Below, one piece after another: positions 48,542-59,339 of a stretch of 64,000 bases of DNA. The notes beneath the pieces are model-generated. The model saw only the letters and a list, made by a program, of their open reading frames with translations. It had not been told where the DNA came from and did no database searches. How positions within the stretch are numbered: the first letter of the stretch is position 1; each line of letters begins with the position of its first letter. The DNA is from Anthracocystis setariae (Eukaryota; Basidiomycota; Ustilaginomycetes; Ustilaginales; Ustilaginaceae). Position numbers and translations under genes: made by a program. The stretch lies in assembly GCA_928724745.1 (NCBI GenBank), contig CAKMXJ010000006.1, positions 744,001 to 808,000 of the forward strand. The letters are read 5' to 3'.

Positions 48542-51500
48542 ATGGACGCCATGGCTTCCGTTTCATCCTCGCACCTGCGAGGCGGTCGAGGCATGGGCGC
48601 CTCATCCACCAACAAGGACCGGTCCAAAGACGACCCACAACTCCCCGAACCATACCAGCAGCAACGTCCACCATGGCGACCGCCCCTCCATCCCGGCGCC
48701 CCCAACACCGATGTACCGGACCTATTCCCCACCAAACCCAACCAAGCGGAGGACGACATGTCGCAACTCTCCGTGCGCAAAGGCTTCGCAGCCCGACCCT
48801 CGGTCCGCAACGAATCGTTCTCGGCGCACGAACTCATCTACACCCGTCTTAGCGCGCCCGAAACCCTCCCGGCACTCTCCCTCTGGATGGACGAGATCAT
48901 ACAACGGCGTCACGAACTCGACCGCTCCAGCGTCGCACCGAGTCAGTACAAACCGCCATCGAGGGTCACGCTCAATGAGGCCAAGCTCACCAACTACGTT
49001 AGAGACCTCGCCGATCCGAATGTTCCGCTCACGCGGCTCTCGCGCAGTGTGCCCCACGGCTTCCGCGGTGAAAAGCTGTTCGAGATGTTATGGGCAGGTG
49101 GAGCGCTTCCGGCCGCTTCGAATGCAGGTGGTGGCGGTTATTTGAATGCACGCATTGCATCTGGTGGATCTTCGATCTCGACTCCGGCGGCAGTATTGCC
49201 GAGGAAGAGTGTTGATATCTCCCGTGCGGTTTGGTTCATCCGTGCGCTTGGAGCCGCTGAACTGTCGTCGCTGCGGAACAAGTCGTCGGCGACAATCGTG
49301 CCGGAGATCACTTCGAACCTGTGTACGTGGATGGCCAAGCAGCTGGCGGAGCTCAACCTTGTACAGGCGGTACCGGAGTCGTCTTCGACCGCCGCACCAT
49401 CGCCGGCGCCGGCGTCACCCTCGACTTACTTGCCCAGGACGCCAGCATCGGCGTCCACCCCGCTCTCGCGCTCGATGGCAGCGTCGCACTTCGCCCGCAC
49501 CCCATCGAACACCCACCCGATGTCGTCGCCCTCCACAGCCCCGGCCAAGGAGATCTGCACCGTCCTGCAGAACGAGTTGGACGAAGAGCGATGGATTGCG
49601 AAATGGTCGTACAGTCTCTCGCTTGCGCGTCACCTGCATGCGCAGCATCTGCTGTACCGTTGCATCCTCGTTCGATGGATCGTCGATGCGTTTGGTGCGG
49701 CGAACCTCGTCCAGCTGCCGTTCCTCGTCGAACTCGTCCAGGAGGTGCTCGTGTTCATCGTGCGCCGACGCTGCTTCTATAAACCGTTCCTCGCGGCTCT
49801 CGCAGTGCAGATCCCCGCACTCGACTTGCGCTTGGATCGCGGGGCGGGTGGGGGCGGAGGGTTGAGGAGCAAGCTCATGCTTCTGCTGCGCGTCGTTTGC
49901 GAGTCGTGTCCCGACGCGCTTGTCAGTCCGAGGTTGTGGTCAGAGCATTTGTCGACGCTGACGCAGCTTTTGCAGCAACTCGATGCGGAAGCAGAAGGCG
50001 ACGCTTCGGCGTATTCGTTGGCCGAGGAGCTCGAGCATACGATCAAACCCAGGGTGGATAGGCTCCTTCTGCATGCATCTTCTCACCGTCGGGGCAGGGG
50101 TGGATTGCAGGCTGGTTCAGGTGCAGCAGCCACGTCGGACTTGCAGCAGCATGAGGATATCCAAGCGCTCGACTCGTTCGATATGAAGACCATCGACCGT
50201 GTCTTCCTACAGCCGTCGTTAGGTGCGGGTGGAGGACGAGCATGCAAGGGTAGTCGCGACGATGCGGCGTGGACTAGTCGCATCGAGACGATCCTCACGT
50301 GGGCGTGCACCGACCGTCGTTCGGGCGTCGCACGGCAATACCTCGCTGCGACGCTGATCGAAAAGATCCGCTTCGGTGTAGCATGGGACGAATCGAGCGA
50401 CGAGAACGACCAGATCTCACTGCCCGCGTTCGACATCGACCATCATGGCAGAAAGACACGCAAGATCAACGTCGAGCCCATGCTTATCAAGTGGTTGGGC
50501 GATGTCGAGGCGAGTCTCAATGTTGTTGTTGGCGGCGGTGGTGGCGAGAGGGTTGATCCGCTGGCGACGGTGGAGGTCGCGTCGATTGTAGTGCTGGTCG
50601 GTGAGCTCGCCAGGAGGGGGGTGTTTTCGTACACCAAGTATCTGCAGCGATTGATTGCGCGCGGTATGACCACCGCTGCTTCAAGTGCTAAGAAGGACGA
50701 TGGGGCGGAGGATGCTGCGGCGCCTCCCTCGAGCGCAGCGGTGGCTTCACGCGATTCATTGCACTTGCGACTTTTGCGTTCGTTGCCGCTCTACGACCAG
50801 CCGGCGTCGGTGTACCAACAGCGAAGACAGGCGATCTACGGCGAGCGGACCAAGGAGACCTACGAAGACGCGGCGCAGCGTCGAGCCTTGAGACAGTTGC
50901 AAGCATTCCTGCCGTTCGCCTTGGCAACCGAGGACGACGAGGCTGGCAGTGTTGCACAGGCGATGGGGGATGCTCAGCAAGCGCTCTCTCGGCTCTGGTC
51001 TGCCTCGCGTTTCGTCCGATGCAGAATCTTCCGCGACCACCTTTTGCCCGCGGTCACAGCACGCGTGGACAGTCTCGATGGTGTGCAGCTCTCGCAAGTC
51101 TCGGCCGTACTCGTCACGGCCAGCGATTTCGAGGCTCTGGCACAATTGTTGGCAACATTGCTGTTGCGTCCTCTGTGCGACAGTCTGGCTCGTGCGGCAT
51201 TGAATCTGGTGATCGAGTTCAGTCTGGTTTGGCGGTCGATGGATATCATGGGTACGTTGAATCAGCTCGTTCGTCAGCAGTTGAATCACTCGAGCTCGGT
51301 GCGGAATGATAGGCAGGCGGTGATGGCTTCGACGACGCTGTTGCGTTTGCGGACGTTGATCGAGGGCGTGCCTAGTCGTATGCATGTGCCTGCTGCGTTG
51401 GATGTGGCGAGCGAGCATGATGCGATCCAGCCGCATGTGCGTGCATTACGGCCGAGCGTCGATGTGTTGCTGGACAGGTTGGTTCAGCGGATGAACTCGT

Positions 51501-54136
51501 CGATGCAAGGCGAAGCCGAATCGAGCGGCGGTGCGATGGTCGTCGAGGGGTCGGATCTTTTGACTCCGTTCCGCAACCTCTTCATGCAGCCGGATGCGAC
51601 AAGCGACGAGATCATCGAACGCACCATCGTCGAGAGCGTTCTCGAGCGATCCGATCCGACGCTCATCCCCGCTGCGGTGCGCTTGATCGACCAATTGTAT
51701 CTCGAAGCCTCGCTCGAGATCGACGAGCGTCACGCAAGGTGGCTGGCGCATTTGGCCAACAGCATGGAGCACAATACGCACAAGGAGAGTTCGATCCAAG
51801 CGCTCCTCGGCCTGTTGACGCGATTGGTGGCGCATGGGACACTCAATCTGCAGTTGGCGATGGAGACGTTCCTGCTGCCTTACCTGCTCATGTCGGTACG
51901 ACGCATGACGGATCCGGCCACACGCGGCGCCGAAACGGCGTACCACCTTGTCGCCGTGGTGAGAGGCTTGAGCGAGATGTTTGCCAGCAGCCTCGACGAG
52001 GGCGGGAGCGGGAGCGGGAGCGGGAGTGGTGCTCTGGTATCATCCGAGGATTTGCGAGCGTTTGGGGCGCAGACGATCTTACTGTTCGCGCAGGTGAATC
52101 TGGCGTGTTTGCTGCGAGCGGTGACGTGTCTGATCTGCGCTTCGGATGAGGGTTCGCCCATGGCTGTGGCAGACAAGGCGCAAGTCGAATCGTTCTGGAG
52201 AAGTCTGTTGAGGTGCGAGCCGATGCAGATCGCATTTCGGCGAGATCCACGTCAATGCATGTTGACGATACGCGAGACGAGCAAGTCCATGTGGGGATGC
52301 AGCCCGTCGCGCGTGATGGACCTGGCGATTTCGTGTCTCGACCCGACGAGTTTGCTGCTAGGCGATGTGACGACGATCGATGCCGCATCGGTCAAGGCGA
52401 GACTGGACGGATGGGATACGGCGGTGGTGGCCAACGAGCTGGTCGAGATCTTCGAAAGGTTGCAGTTGGTCGAGAGTAGTCTGCAGACGAGGGCGGATGG
52501 CAAGACGAAAGCGTTGGCGGTGGGGGTGTTTGATGATCTGTTCGTCAGGTTGCCGGAGGTGGGGAAGCAGTTGATGCGCGATTGCATGTCGAGCGGTATG
52601 ATGAGTCGGTTTACGGATATAGGGATTCGGATCTTGGTGGAGAAGGTGAGGGTGAGGTTCGAGTCCCAGGGGGCCAGTGGGGAGGTTGGGAGGGATATGG
52701 AGGTGGAGTCGGTGCTAAATTCGGTGCTGACGATGTGTGAGCAGCAGGATAGCTTTATCTTCAATGCCACCGATGCGGACTCGTGTGGACAGTTGCTGCT
52801 TCTCGTCATTTCGTCTCTGGAATCGGTGGTCCATCCGTTGGACAAGGCTGATTCCGAACCCATCTCGAGTCGACTTGGAACACTGCTGCGCGCCGACGTA
52901 ACGCTGCCACTGCTGCACTTGGTGGTGCGATTCGGATGCTTGTGGAGTGCCAGCATGAAGACGTCGGCGGTGCGGCTTGTTCGGGCGCTTGTCGAGCTGA
53001 CTCGGATGGCGGGCGAGAGATCCGAATGGGGCGTCGAGTTTGTAGCGTTGTTGGATACGCTCAGTTTTGTGTTGGACGAGATGCCTGCACCGTTGCTCGG
53101 TGCGGTGGTGTCGGAGTTGGAGGTGGTGCTGGGGCAGACGGTGGAGCTGGCGACGGCGGAGAGGGGAGAGAGGATGCAGCAGCTATCGTATGGGTTGGAG
53201 AATGTGGGGATGGGAGGCGGAGGATGGTTTGTAGCGAGTAGTGCTGGGGCTGCAGTGAGGAGGGGATGGTATACGCCGGGCGGGTTGAATCCTTGGGAAT
53301 GTGCAGAGTATCTCGACGGGCCACAGGGGGGCGGTGGACCCGCTCGATCGGTTAACATCCATTCAAAGCCATCAGCAGGAGGAGGTGGGGGTGGAGGTCA
53401 GGGTATCGATGGCGAAGGATCGTTGTTACCCGGTGCTAGGTTTGGGTGGACGACCAAGTTGGCTCTGAACACGGCTATGCCCGTATCGATGCTGGGGTTG
53501 AGGGTGACGCGCGATGTGGTACCGCACTACGCCTCGCCCGTGTCGCCGAGTGGCATTTCGGTGGCCAGTACAGATACGACCAACACTGCCACCCATATGG
53601 GCGGCGGCGGCGGCGGCGGCGGCGGCGGCAACAAGGGAGATGCAGTCGAAGATGTCGATTCGATGAGCAGCTTACCGCTGTTCGTCGAATCCGAACGCAA
53701 TTATGGCGATCGGGTGGGTGGTGAACCTGCGTTTTCGCGCGATCTCCGACGAGGTTTGTTGGTCCAACCCACACTGCCTCGCAAGCTTGTTTCAACTCAT
53801 ACTTATGTCGCATCGGGAGCGAACGACAGTCGTGACGCAGACGTAGGGTCAATAGCAGGTAATGTTTCTGGTGGAGGTAGCGGTGGTGGTGGTGGTGGTA
53901 GTGGTGGTGGAGGAGGAGGAATAGGAGGACAAACGAAACTTGTAGGAATGTCGAATGATTCCATCCCAGTGATCGATCTCACGTGGGATGAGGATGACAT
54001 GATGTTGGGTCAATCTCTGCAACAGCAACAGCAGCAGCGCAAGCGACATCAACAAGAAGATGATGCGATGGACGGCAGCGAGGGTGGGAGTCAGAATGCC
54101 AACAACAGGAAGAGGAGGATGTCAAAGCGAGATTAG
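48542..54136 (+). CDS. MED12: Mediator complex subunit 12 (Srb8)
   Basis: Subunit of the CDK8 kinase module of Mediator, which controls RNA polymerase II recruitment; nuclear. The first in-frame ATG (48542) gives 1864 residues. The conserved N-terminal Med12 motif VPHGFRGEKLFEMLW is at about 167-182, and the LCEWAV-type helical region starts near 350 (RWIAKWSYSLSLARHLHAQH, then LLYRCILVRWIVDAF). The central 1100 residues are helical repeats with Ser/Gly-rich loops. The C-terminal 300 residues contain long glycine runs (about 1685-1700 and 1775-1800) and a Gln-rich end. No introns. It is convergent with ARPC4 (114 bp between stop codons). Confidence 0.9.
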   Translation: MDAMASVSSSHLRGGRGMGASSTNKDRSKDDPQLPEPYQQQRPPWRPPLHPGAPNTDVPDLFPTKPNQAEDDMSQLSVRKGFAARPSVRNESFSAHELIYTRLSAPETLPALSLWMDEIIQRRHELDRSSVAPSQYKPPSRVTLNEAKLTNYVRDLADPNVPLTRLSRSVPHGFRGEKLFEMLWAGGALPAASNAGGGGYLNARIASGGSSISTPAAVLPRKSVDISRAVWFIRALGAAELSSLRNKSSATIVPEITSNLCTWMAKQLAELNLVQAVPESSSTAAPSPAPASPSTYLPRTPASASTPLSRSMAASHFARTPSNTHPMSSPSTAPAKEICTVLQNELDEERWIAKWSYSLSLARHLHAQHLLYRCILVRWIVDAFGAANLVQLPFLVELVQEVLVFIVRRRCFYKPFLAALAVQIPALDLRLDRGAGGGGGLRSKLMLLLRVVCESCPDALVSPRLWSEHLSTLTQLLQQLDAEAEGDASAYSLAEELEHTIKPRVDRLLLHASSHRRGRGGLQAGSGAAATSDLQQHEDIQALDSFDMKTIDRVFLQPSLGAGGGRACKGSRDDAAWTSRIETILTWACTDRRSGVARQYLAATLIEKIRFGVAWDESSDENDQISLPAFDIDHHGRKTRKINVEPMLIKWLGDVEASLNVVVGGGGGERVDPLATVEVASIVVLVGELARRGVFSYTKYLQRLIARGMTTAASSAKKDDGAEDAAAPPSSAAVASRDSLHLRLLRSLPLYDQPASVYQQRRQAIYGERTKETYEDAAQRRALRQLQAFLPFALATEDDEAGSVAQAMGDAQQALSRLWSASRFVRCRIFRDHLLPAVTARVDSLDGVQLSQVSAVLVTASDFEALAQLLATLLLRPLCDSLARAALNLVIEFSLVWRSMDIMGTLNQLVRQQLNHSSSVRNDRQAVMASTTLLRLRTLIEGVPSRMHVPAALDVASEHDAIQPHVRALRPSVDVLLDRLVQRMNSSMQGEAESSGGAMVVEGSDLLTPFRNLFMQPDATSDEIIERTIVESVLERSDPTLIPAAVRLIDQLYLEASLEIDERHARWLAHLANSMEHNTHKESSIQALLGLLTRLVAHGTLNLQLAMETFLLPYLLMSVRRMTDPATRGAETAYHLVAVVRGLSEMFASSLDEGGSGSGSGSGALVSSEDLRAFGAQTILLFAQVNLACLLRAVTCLICASDEGSPMAVADKAQVESFWRSLLRCEPMQIAFRRDPRQCMLTIRETSKSMWGCSPSRVMDLAISCLDPTSLLLGDVTTIDAASVKARLDGWDTAVVANELVEIFERLQLVESSLQTRADGKTKALAVGVFDDLFVRLPEVGKQLMRDCMSSGMMSRFTDIGIRILVEKVRVRFESQGASGEVGRDMEVESVLNSVLTMCEQQDSFIFNATDADSCGQLLLLVISSLESVVHPLDKADSEPISSRLGTLLRADVTLPLLHLVVRFGCLWSASMKTSAVRLVRALVELTRMAGERSEWGVEFVALLDTLSFVLDEMPAPLLGAVVSELEVVLGQTVELATAERGERMQQLSYGLENVGMGGGGWFVASSAGAAVRRGWYTPGGLNPWECAEYLDGPQGGGGPARSVNIHSKPSAGGGGGGGQGIDGEGSLLPGARFGWTTKLALNTAMPVSMLGLRVTRDVVPHYASPVSPSGISVASTDTTNTATHMGGGGGGGGGGNKGDAVEDVDSMSSLPLFVESERNYGDRVGGEPAFSRDLRRGLLVQPTLPRKLVSTHTYVASGANDSRDADVGSIAGNVSGGGSGGGGGGSGGGGGGIGGQTKLVGMSNDSIPVIDLTWDEDDMMLGQSLQQQQQQRKRHQQEDDAMDGSEGGSQNANNRKRRMSKRD

Positions 54137-54250
54137 AAACCTCTCTGTTCATGTAGAACTTGCACCAAATCATGACAAAGATGGGACCAAATGTGTCTTC
54201 GGGAAGGATTGCGTGACAAAGGTGAGTGACGGACTTGGATGTTGGACAAT

Positions 54251-54966
54251 TTAGCCTGTAAACTGTAGGGCGGACGTGATGTGAAGGGGGGGTTGGGGAA
54301 ATCGTTAGCAAACCTATCTATCTCCTGGATGCATGCCGAATACTATGGAGGTACTTACGGTGCCGAGATAGCTCTCTGCCACGATTCGAGCTCTAGCGTT
54401 CAAGCTGAGCTTCATCTCGCTAATTTCCTTATCGACCTCCTCCATAAATTGGATGATAAAGTCGACGAGCTTGTGCTTCAACATGGTCTCGCTATGAGCG
54501 TTTGTAATGAGGAACGAGATGTCGTAACCATCCACTGGTTTCCTCCTGAGGATGACAAAGTTCTCTGCCCTCTGCATGAGGAATCTTGTAAACTTGTGCG
54601 CGAGGATGCGTTCGATTTCGTCTGCCTGTTTGATCTTGATGCTGATGCGCAGCGAGTTGATGGAGGGTTCGATGAGGACTTTTTCGTTTTCGTTGCGCGA
54701 GATGGTGAGGGGGGAGAGGAGGATTTCGTGCGAGGCTCGAGATTCGATTTCGGGCACGTTGTGACGTTCGACGGTTTGTGAGGAGAAGTTTTGAAGCGTG
54801 AGTGCAGCGGTTAGCGTTGAGCGAACGCACGCCAGGTATGGACGCAGCGTGTTGGACTACATCGCACGAAAGGGTTGGGATCGATATCAAAGGCAAGACA
54901 AGTTGAGTTTGGGTTGAGCAGGAGCGATCTTCCTGGTTTGGAACGAGGGAAAAGGTAGCTTACCAT
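54251..54966 (-). CDS. ARC19: Arp2/3 complex 20 kDa subunit, ARPC4 (three exons; first exon is the ATG only)
   Basis: Core subunit of the Arp2/3 complex that nucleates branched actin at endocytic patches. Exons read from the minus strand: 54966-54964 (exactly ATG), 54856-54359, and 54262-54251 (last three codons plus stop). Introns are 107 bp (GTAAGC...TAG) and 96 bp (GTAAGT...CAG). The spliced product is 170 residues, matching the family (168-171): [20 protein letters not shown], then [34 protein letters not shown] and [24 protein letters not shown] stop sits in frame directly before exon 2, and no usable ATG exists in exon 2 before the conserved core, so the ATG-only exon is needed. The final residues (GTFTG) depend on the last splice and are less certain. 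Confidence 0.93.
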
Positions 54967-55725
54967 GATGATCAGAGGGTTGAGTGCAGAAAGGTAAGCG
55001 CAATGGAGCGGATTGGATGGTAATCAAAAAGACGGCCGAACAACGAATGTGAACTGGACCAAAGATGCAAGTGCTCCAATCGATGCAGATGCTACGAATC
55101 AAGATCAAGATTCGTGGTGCGAGAGAGTGGGATAGGAGTGAATCGATAGGTGAGGATGGATGATCAAGACAGGAGAAGGTTGAGATGACGGATTGATGGA
55201 TGAGGATGCTGTTTGTGGAGTGGAGTTATGCGTTACCGAACACTGCGGCGCTGGCTTGTGCGGCACTCTTCTCGTACGACAGAGAACACAAACCTCGATA
55301 TGTGATGTGTTGTTCGATAGGCGCGTCCATCAACTGTTGTCCCTTTCTCCCTTTGCATCGACAGGTTCACAACCGCATCCCTTCTCTCCTAAGAGAACCC
55401 CGTCTAAGCTGTGTTTCTCTCTCTCTCTCTCTCTCAACCCAGCTTGCTAGGGGTCGTAGCATCTTGCACTTTCATCAGTGACTTGGCCTCGATAGGATTC
55501 TCTAGACTCGGAATTAAGCAGCTTCGAATTCATGTAGAATTTCTTATCATTGAAAAAAGGCTCACACAAAATTGTGGTCATAAAAATAGGCGTGGAAAAG
55601 GGAATTTGTTTGGATCATGGGCATAAAGTGCTGTGTGACAATCTATCTCGATTGCCTGGAAGAAAAAAAAAAAAAGTGTGAATCTACAAGCGACAATGCT
55701 CTGTGGATGTGATGTTGAAAGCAAA
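54967..55725. other. Intergenic, ARPC4 promoter to phosphate carrier 3' end
   Basis: Both flanking genes are minus strand. It contains a TC repeat (55411-55434) and an A tract (about 55661-55674) near the carrier 3' end. No gene is seen. Confidence 0.6.
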
Positions 55726-57123
55726 TTAAGCCTTGGAGATCTCGACAGTGTTGGTGGCACCAAGAGCGGTCTTGAGCTGACCGTAGATGGCGAACTGACC
55801 GGCGGTGATCGAACCAACCATGACGAGACGCGTGGTCAAACCACCGAACAGACCACGCACACCGAGCTCACCGGCCATCTTGGTGATACGGCCGGTGATG
55901 GTCTCACCGGGGAGAGCCTTCTGCTTGTTGATCTTGGAGAGCAAAGTGTCGGCGGGCTGCGAGATGGTGGCAGCAGCGAAACCGGCGATCAGACCCGAAC
56001 CAAGGTTGAGGAAGGTGGCCTCACCACCGGACAGCTCCGACTTGGGCTTGCCGTACGTCTGGATGGCCTTTTCGAGAACGACTTCCATGGTAGCGAACTT
56101 GGCCATGTTGTAAGGGATCTGCTTGAACAGGATGGGACCGAAACCGGCGTAGAAACCGCCGAGGCCTTCCTCGCGAGCGATCTTGAGGAAAGCGGGCGCG
56201 AGACCGTTGGCGAAGGTGGGCTGCGAAACCAGACGGATACGCGTCGCCTCGAGCGGGCAGAGCGCAATGTCGGCAAAGAACTCGGCAATGGCGGAAGCAC
56301 CGAGGTAGATGGCCATGCGGTTGTTGACGGCGGTCTCGTTGTCCATTTGCGAAACGAGCACCTTCTTGAAGAGCTCGTAACCACCAAACTTGAAACCACC
56401 CTGGAGGAAGTAGCCGAGAACGGTGGGGCCGAGACCGGTGAGAAGAGCGCCAGCACCCTCCTTAGCGATAACCTGACGGAAACCACCGATCATACCCTTG
56501 TTGTAGACGGTGGGCTCGAGTTGGATACGCGTCTTGACCACATCGATAGGGGTGACGGCACCGTGGGTGAGCGAGCTATGAGATTGGTCAAAAGCCCAAA
56601 AAAAAAAAAAAAAAAAAGAAGATCAAAAGAATCAAGTCAGTACATTGTCCTCGACATTTTGTCCGTGCCTTCGTTTCGCTGAATCGGTTCTTGCTGCCAA
56701 GGATGGAAGTGTGTGGAGGAGATGCGGTTGACCAATGTTGCGACCATGGTGCAAAGAGTCCAAGGTGGCAATGGAACTGCCATAATTTTAGGCGGCTCGG
56801 AGCTGCGAATTTTTAACTCGACCCAGCCTTTTGGATTTTGCCCAAGAGCAGCACGGTTGAGTGCGCTGATCGAGCATGTAGCAAACTCGAATTTGGCGAC
56901 TTGGTCTAGCTCGATGTTGCGACTTGCATGCTGCAACCAAAAGAAAAAGGCGAATGGCATCGTGGGGAAACGATTGTGTATAGTCAAAAACTTACCAGCA
57001 AAGAGCACCGGCGAGGAAGAACCTCGAGTAGAGGTCGACACCTTGGGGGCCGGGCTTGACAGCCTCGGCGACCGAGTGGATGGGGTAGGCACCCTTGGTG
57101 AAACGTTCAGTGAAGGTAGCCAT
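55726..57123 (-). CDS. MIR1: Mitochondrial phosphate carrier (two exons)
   Basis: Inner-membrane carrier importing inorganic phosphate with protons for ATP synthesis. Exon 1 is 57123-56996 ([20 protein letters not shown], ending in the first transmembrane helix, FFLAGALC) and exon 2 is 56575-55726. The 420-bp intron (GTAAGT...ATAG) is by far the longest coding intron here and contains an A-rich tract. The spliced product is 325 residues with three mitochondrial-carrier repeats and their signatures [18 protein letters not shown] and PADTLLSKI. The phosphate-carrier-specific stretches [14 protein letters not shown] and [19 protein letters not shown] are present, so this is the Mir1/SLC25A3 type and not another carrier. 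Confidence 0.95.
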
Positions 57124-58339
57124 TTTTGAGGTGAAGGGACGACAAGAAGGGTGATCCGTGACGAGAGGAGAGGTGGTAGGTGAAGGTGAGATAAGAAGAT
57201 GCGCGGCGGTTGGATCTTGCGGTGATGTTGACGGTGACAGTTTGTGCGGACGCACAAATCATCGTCATCTCGAGTCGAGTCGAGTCGGGTCGGGTCGAGT
57301 ATAGAACAGTGCGGTACTGCTGTACTGTATTGTGCTGTTCCATGCTATAGAGAGTGATAGTTCGTTTTTAATTTGAAATGCAAATCTGCCTGTGCTTCCC
57401 CCCCCACGCCGCACCCTCTCTTGAAATTTTTCGTTTCGTCTTCGATCTTGGCGCGACGCAAGTTTACACTCACTCTGACTCTCACAGAAACACACACTTC
57501 TCACTCACATGCACACGCAAGAAGAAGAAAAGTTGGTGAAATTCGCAACCATTTCAAGCCAACAAGCGACGAATTTTGTATTGCACAGTTCCGATTCTTC
57601 CGCAAGATGTGAATTCAAATTTGCGTTCCGAATATCGCCGCACTACAGTATCCAGTCAAGTCTATGCTGTATTCAAAGCCAACCAGCTGGACCGCTCAGA
57701 GACCAGGTCGGTGTCAACGATACACAGTCCAGTCCACTCCACTCCACTCCAGTCCAAGTCGCGATCAAACAAAAAAAAATCAAAAATAAAAAGCCTTTTT
57801 TTGAAGAACGTGGACACATCAATCGACATTGGCTAGGTCAGTCGCATACAGTACAAAGCTTTCTTGCTCCATATCATCGAACCCAGCTGCTGTTCAGCCA
57901 CTGCTATCGAGCCACCCCTTGTCGATATCCGTGTGTTGATCTCAGATCATCGCTTCGGGGGGTCAATGGGTGATGAACTACAGGAGGCAGATAGAGGGAG
58001 AGATAGAGAGAGCGGTGGTGGACCGAGTGGAGAGATCCGGGTGATTTGGATTCCCCTCACTTATCGATATACTGTAGCCCCTGCCAGTCGGCGTGTTGGT
58101 CTCTCACTTCAGTCGTCGATCGGTGCACCCGTCCACCGTTTCCCGGAAGATCAAGGATCGTAATTTCATCGACGCAAGGGTGCACGTATCGGTGAGATTG
58201 AATTAAAAAACTGGCTTGAAAATGTGCTGTTGATCGGAGCTAACAACACACACTTACTTTTGCTCAAGTTAACATCCTTCAGGAGAAAAAAAAAAAAAAA
58301 AAAAAGAAAAAGAAAAAAGAAAAAGAGGGACGGCGAGGA

Positions 58340-58474
58340 ACACGGCTTCACATCCACAGACTACTATGGCGCACATCCACAGACTACTATGGCGCCAGAA
58401 CGGATCGGCAAGCCTCGCTGCAGGGCTTTTTTGCTCGTCTTGCCGATCCAACCGTGGCGCCAGAAGCCGTGTCC
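58340..58474. repeat. Imperfect inverted repeat (hairpin-like)
   Basis: The left blocks ACACGGCTTC (58340-58349), GGCGCCA (58391-58397) and GGATCGGCAAG (58402-58412) recur as reverse complements in the right arm: CTTGCCGATCC (58439-58449), TGGCGCC (58455-58461) and GAAGCCGTGT (58463-58472). The central loop is 26 bp. The left arm is longer because of the 23-bp duplication. It directly follows an A-rich tract. Confidence 0.85.
58349..58394. repeat. 23-bp perfect tandem duplication
   Basis: Two identical 23-bp copies (58349-58371 and 58372-58394), beginning CACATCCACAGACTAC and ending ATGGCG. They lie inside the left arm of an imperfect inverted repeat. Confidence 0.95.
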
Positions 58475-58883
58475 ACACGCGAGTCACTCTCTGAAACCTC
58501 TTGTTACGCCCTCCTCGGTGTCGTCGATCCCTTGGCCGCTGTGCATCCACCAAAGTTCGACCGTTCACTTTGCTAACCAATCAGGCCATCGACGCCTCAA
58601 CCTTGGGTCAGTCACCATTCATGTGCTGTGCAATATCAGATGATCCAACAAATACTTTTAGCATACCGCCTTGGTCAACGCAGCATGACTATTCCATAGG
58701 TCAAGCACATCCATCAACGATCACTACCTTGTCTGCGTCAATAACGTATAATAATTGCATACGATGTAGACCTGAAGCGTTCCAGTCATGTAACCATGCA
58801 CGACCCGCGAAAGCAATACCAGAGATGGTAGGTCATGTACCTCTAGACGAGAGACGCCTTCTCTTCGAAAGAGGGTCGAGGGC

Positions 58884-59339
58884 ATGACACGGCGGCGAAC
58901 AGTCTCTAGGTTGGCGTTGATTTGTGTCACTTTTGCTTTCGGCTTGATGATCCCATCCCCAGAATCGGGCACCCTTGCACTCGCACATCGATCCTCTACA
59001 GTCTGCATAACACTTGCCTTGCCAAGTCTCAAACCCTATCCATCGGTAAACCAGTTGCTGCCGCTTTCTCACCGTAGGTCTCGCCTACCAGCCCACTCCA
59101 CCGTGATGCCGTCCGTTGCCCAGTGTTCATGGGGCTTGCGACGCCGTCTGCGCGCCACCACAACTCTCACATTGCGTCTCGACATGGTCAACGGTGACGG
59201 AAGCAAGATTGCACAGTACTGTACAGTACATCACTTGAGTCAGAACTACGCTTGTATCGTAACGAGGCTTCTCCTCCACAGCCGCCGCCCGCGTCAACCC
59301 CTCGCCAACGCATTTTCGAAAGGGTCTCAGGGTAGATGA
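58884..59339 (+). CDS. Doubtful ORF with signal-like N-terminus
   Basis: 151-codon ATG frame. Its start (MTRRRTVSRLALICVTFAFG) resembles a signal peptide, which is of interest in a smut, where small secreted effectors are common. Against it: no recognisable family, Arg/Ser/Leu-rich composition typical of random frames in this genome, and it spans a perfect copy of the TACTGTA palindrome (59216-59229) that otherwise marks non-coding DNA here. I list it as a possibility only. Confidence 0.15.
   Translation: MTRRRTVSRLALICVTFAFGLMIPSPESGTLALAHRSSTVCITLALPSLKPYPSVNQLLPLSHRRSRLPAHSTVMPSVAQCSWGLRRRLRATTTLTLRLDMVNGDGSKIAQYCTVHHLSQNYACIVTRLLLHSRRPRQPLANAFSKGSQGR

Noticed and set aside
58285..58328. 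A-rich tract taken as the tail of a retroposed gene
   Set aside because: No coding remnant precedes it, and similar homopolymers occur in other promoters here; retroposition is not supported.
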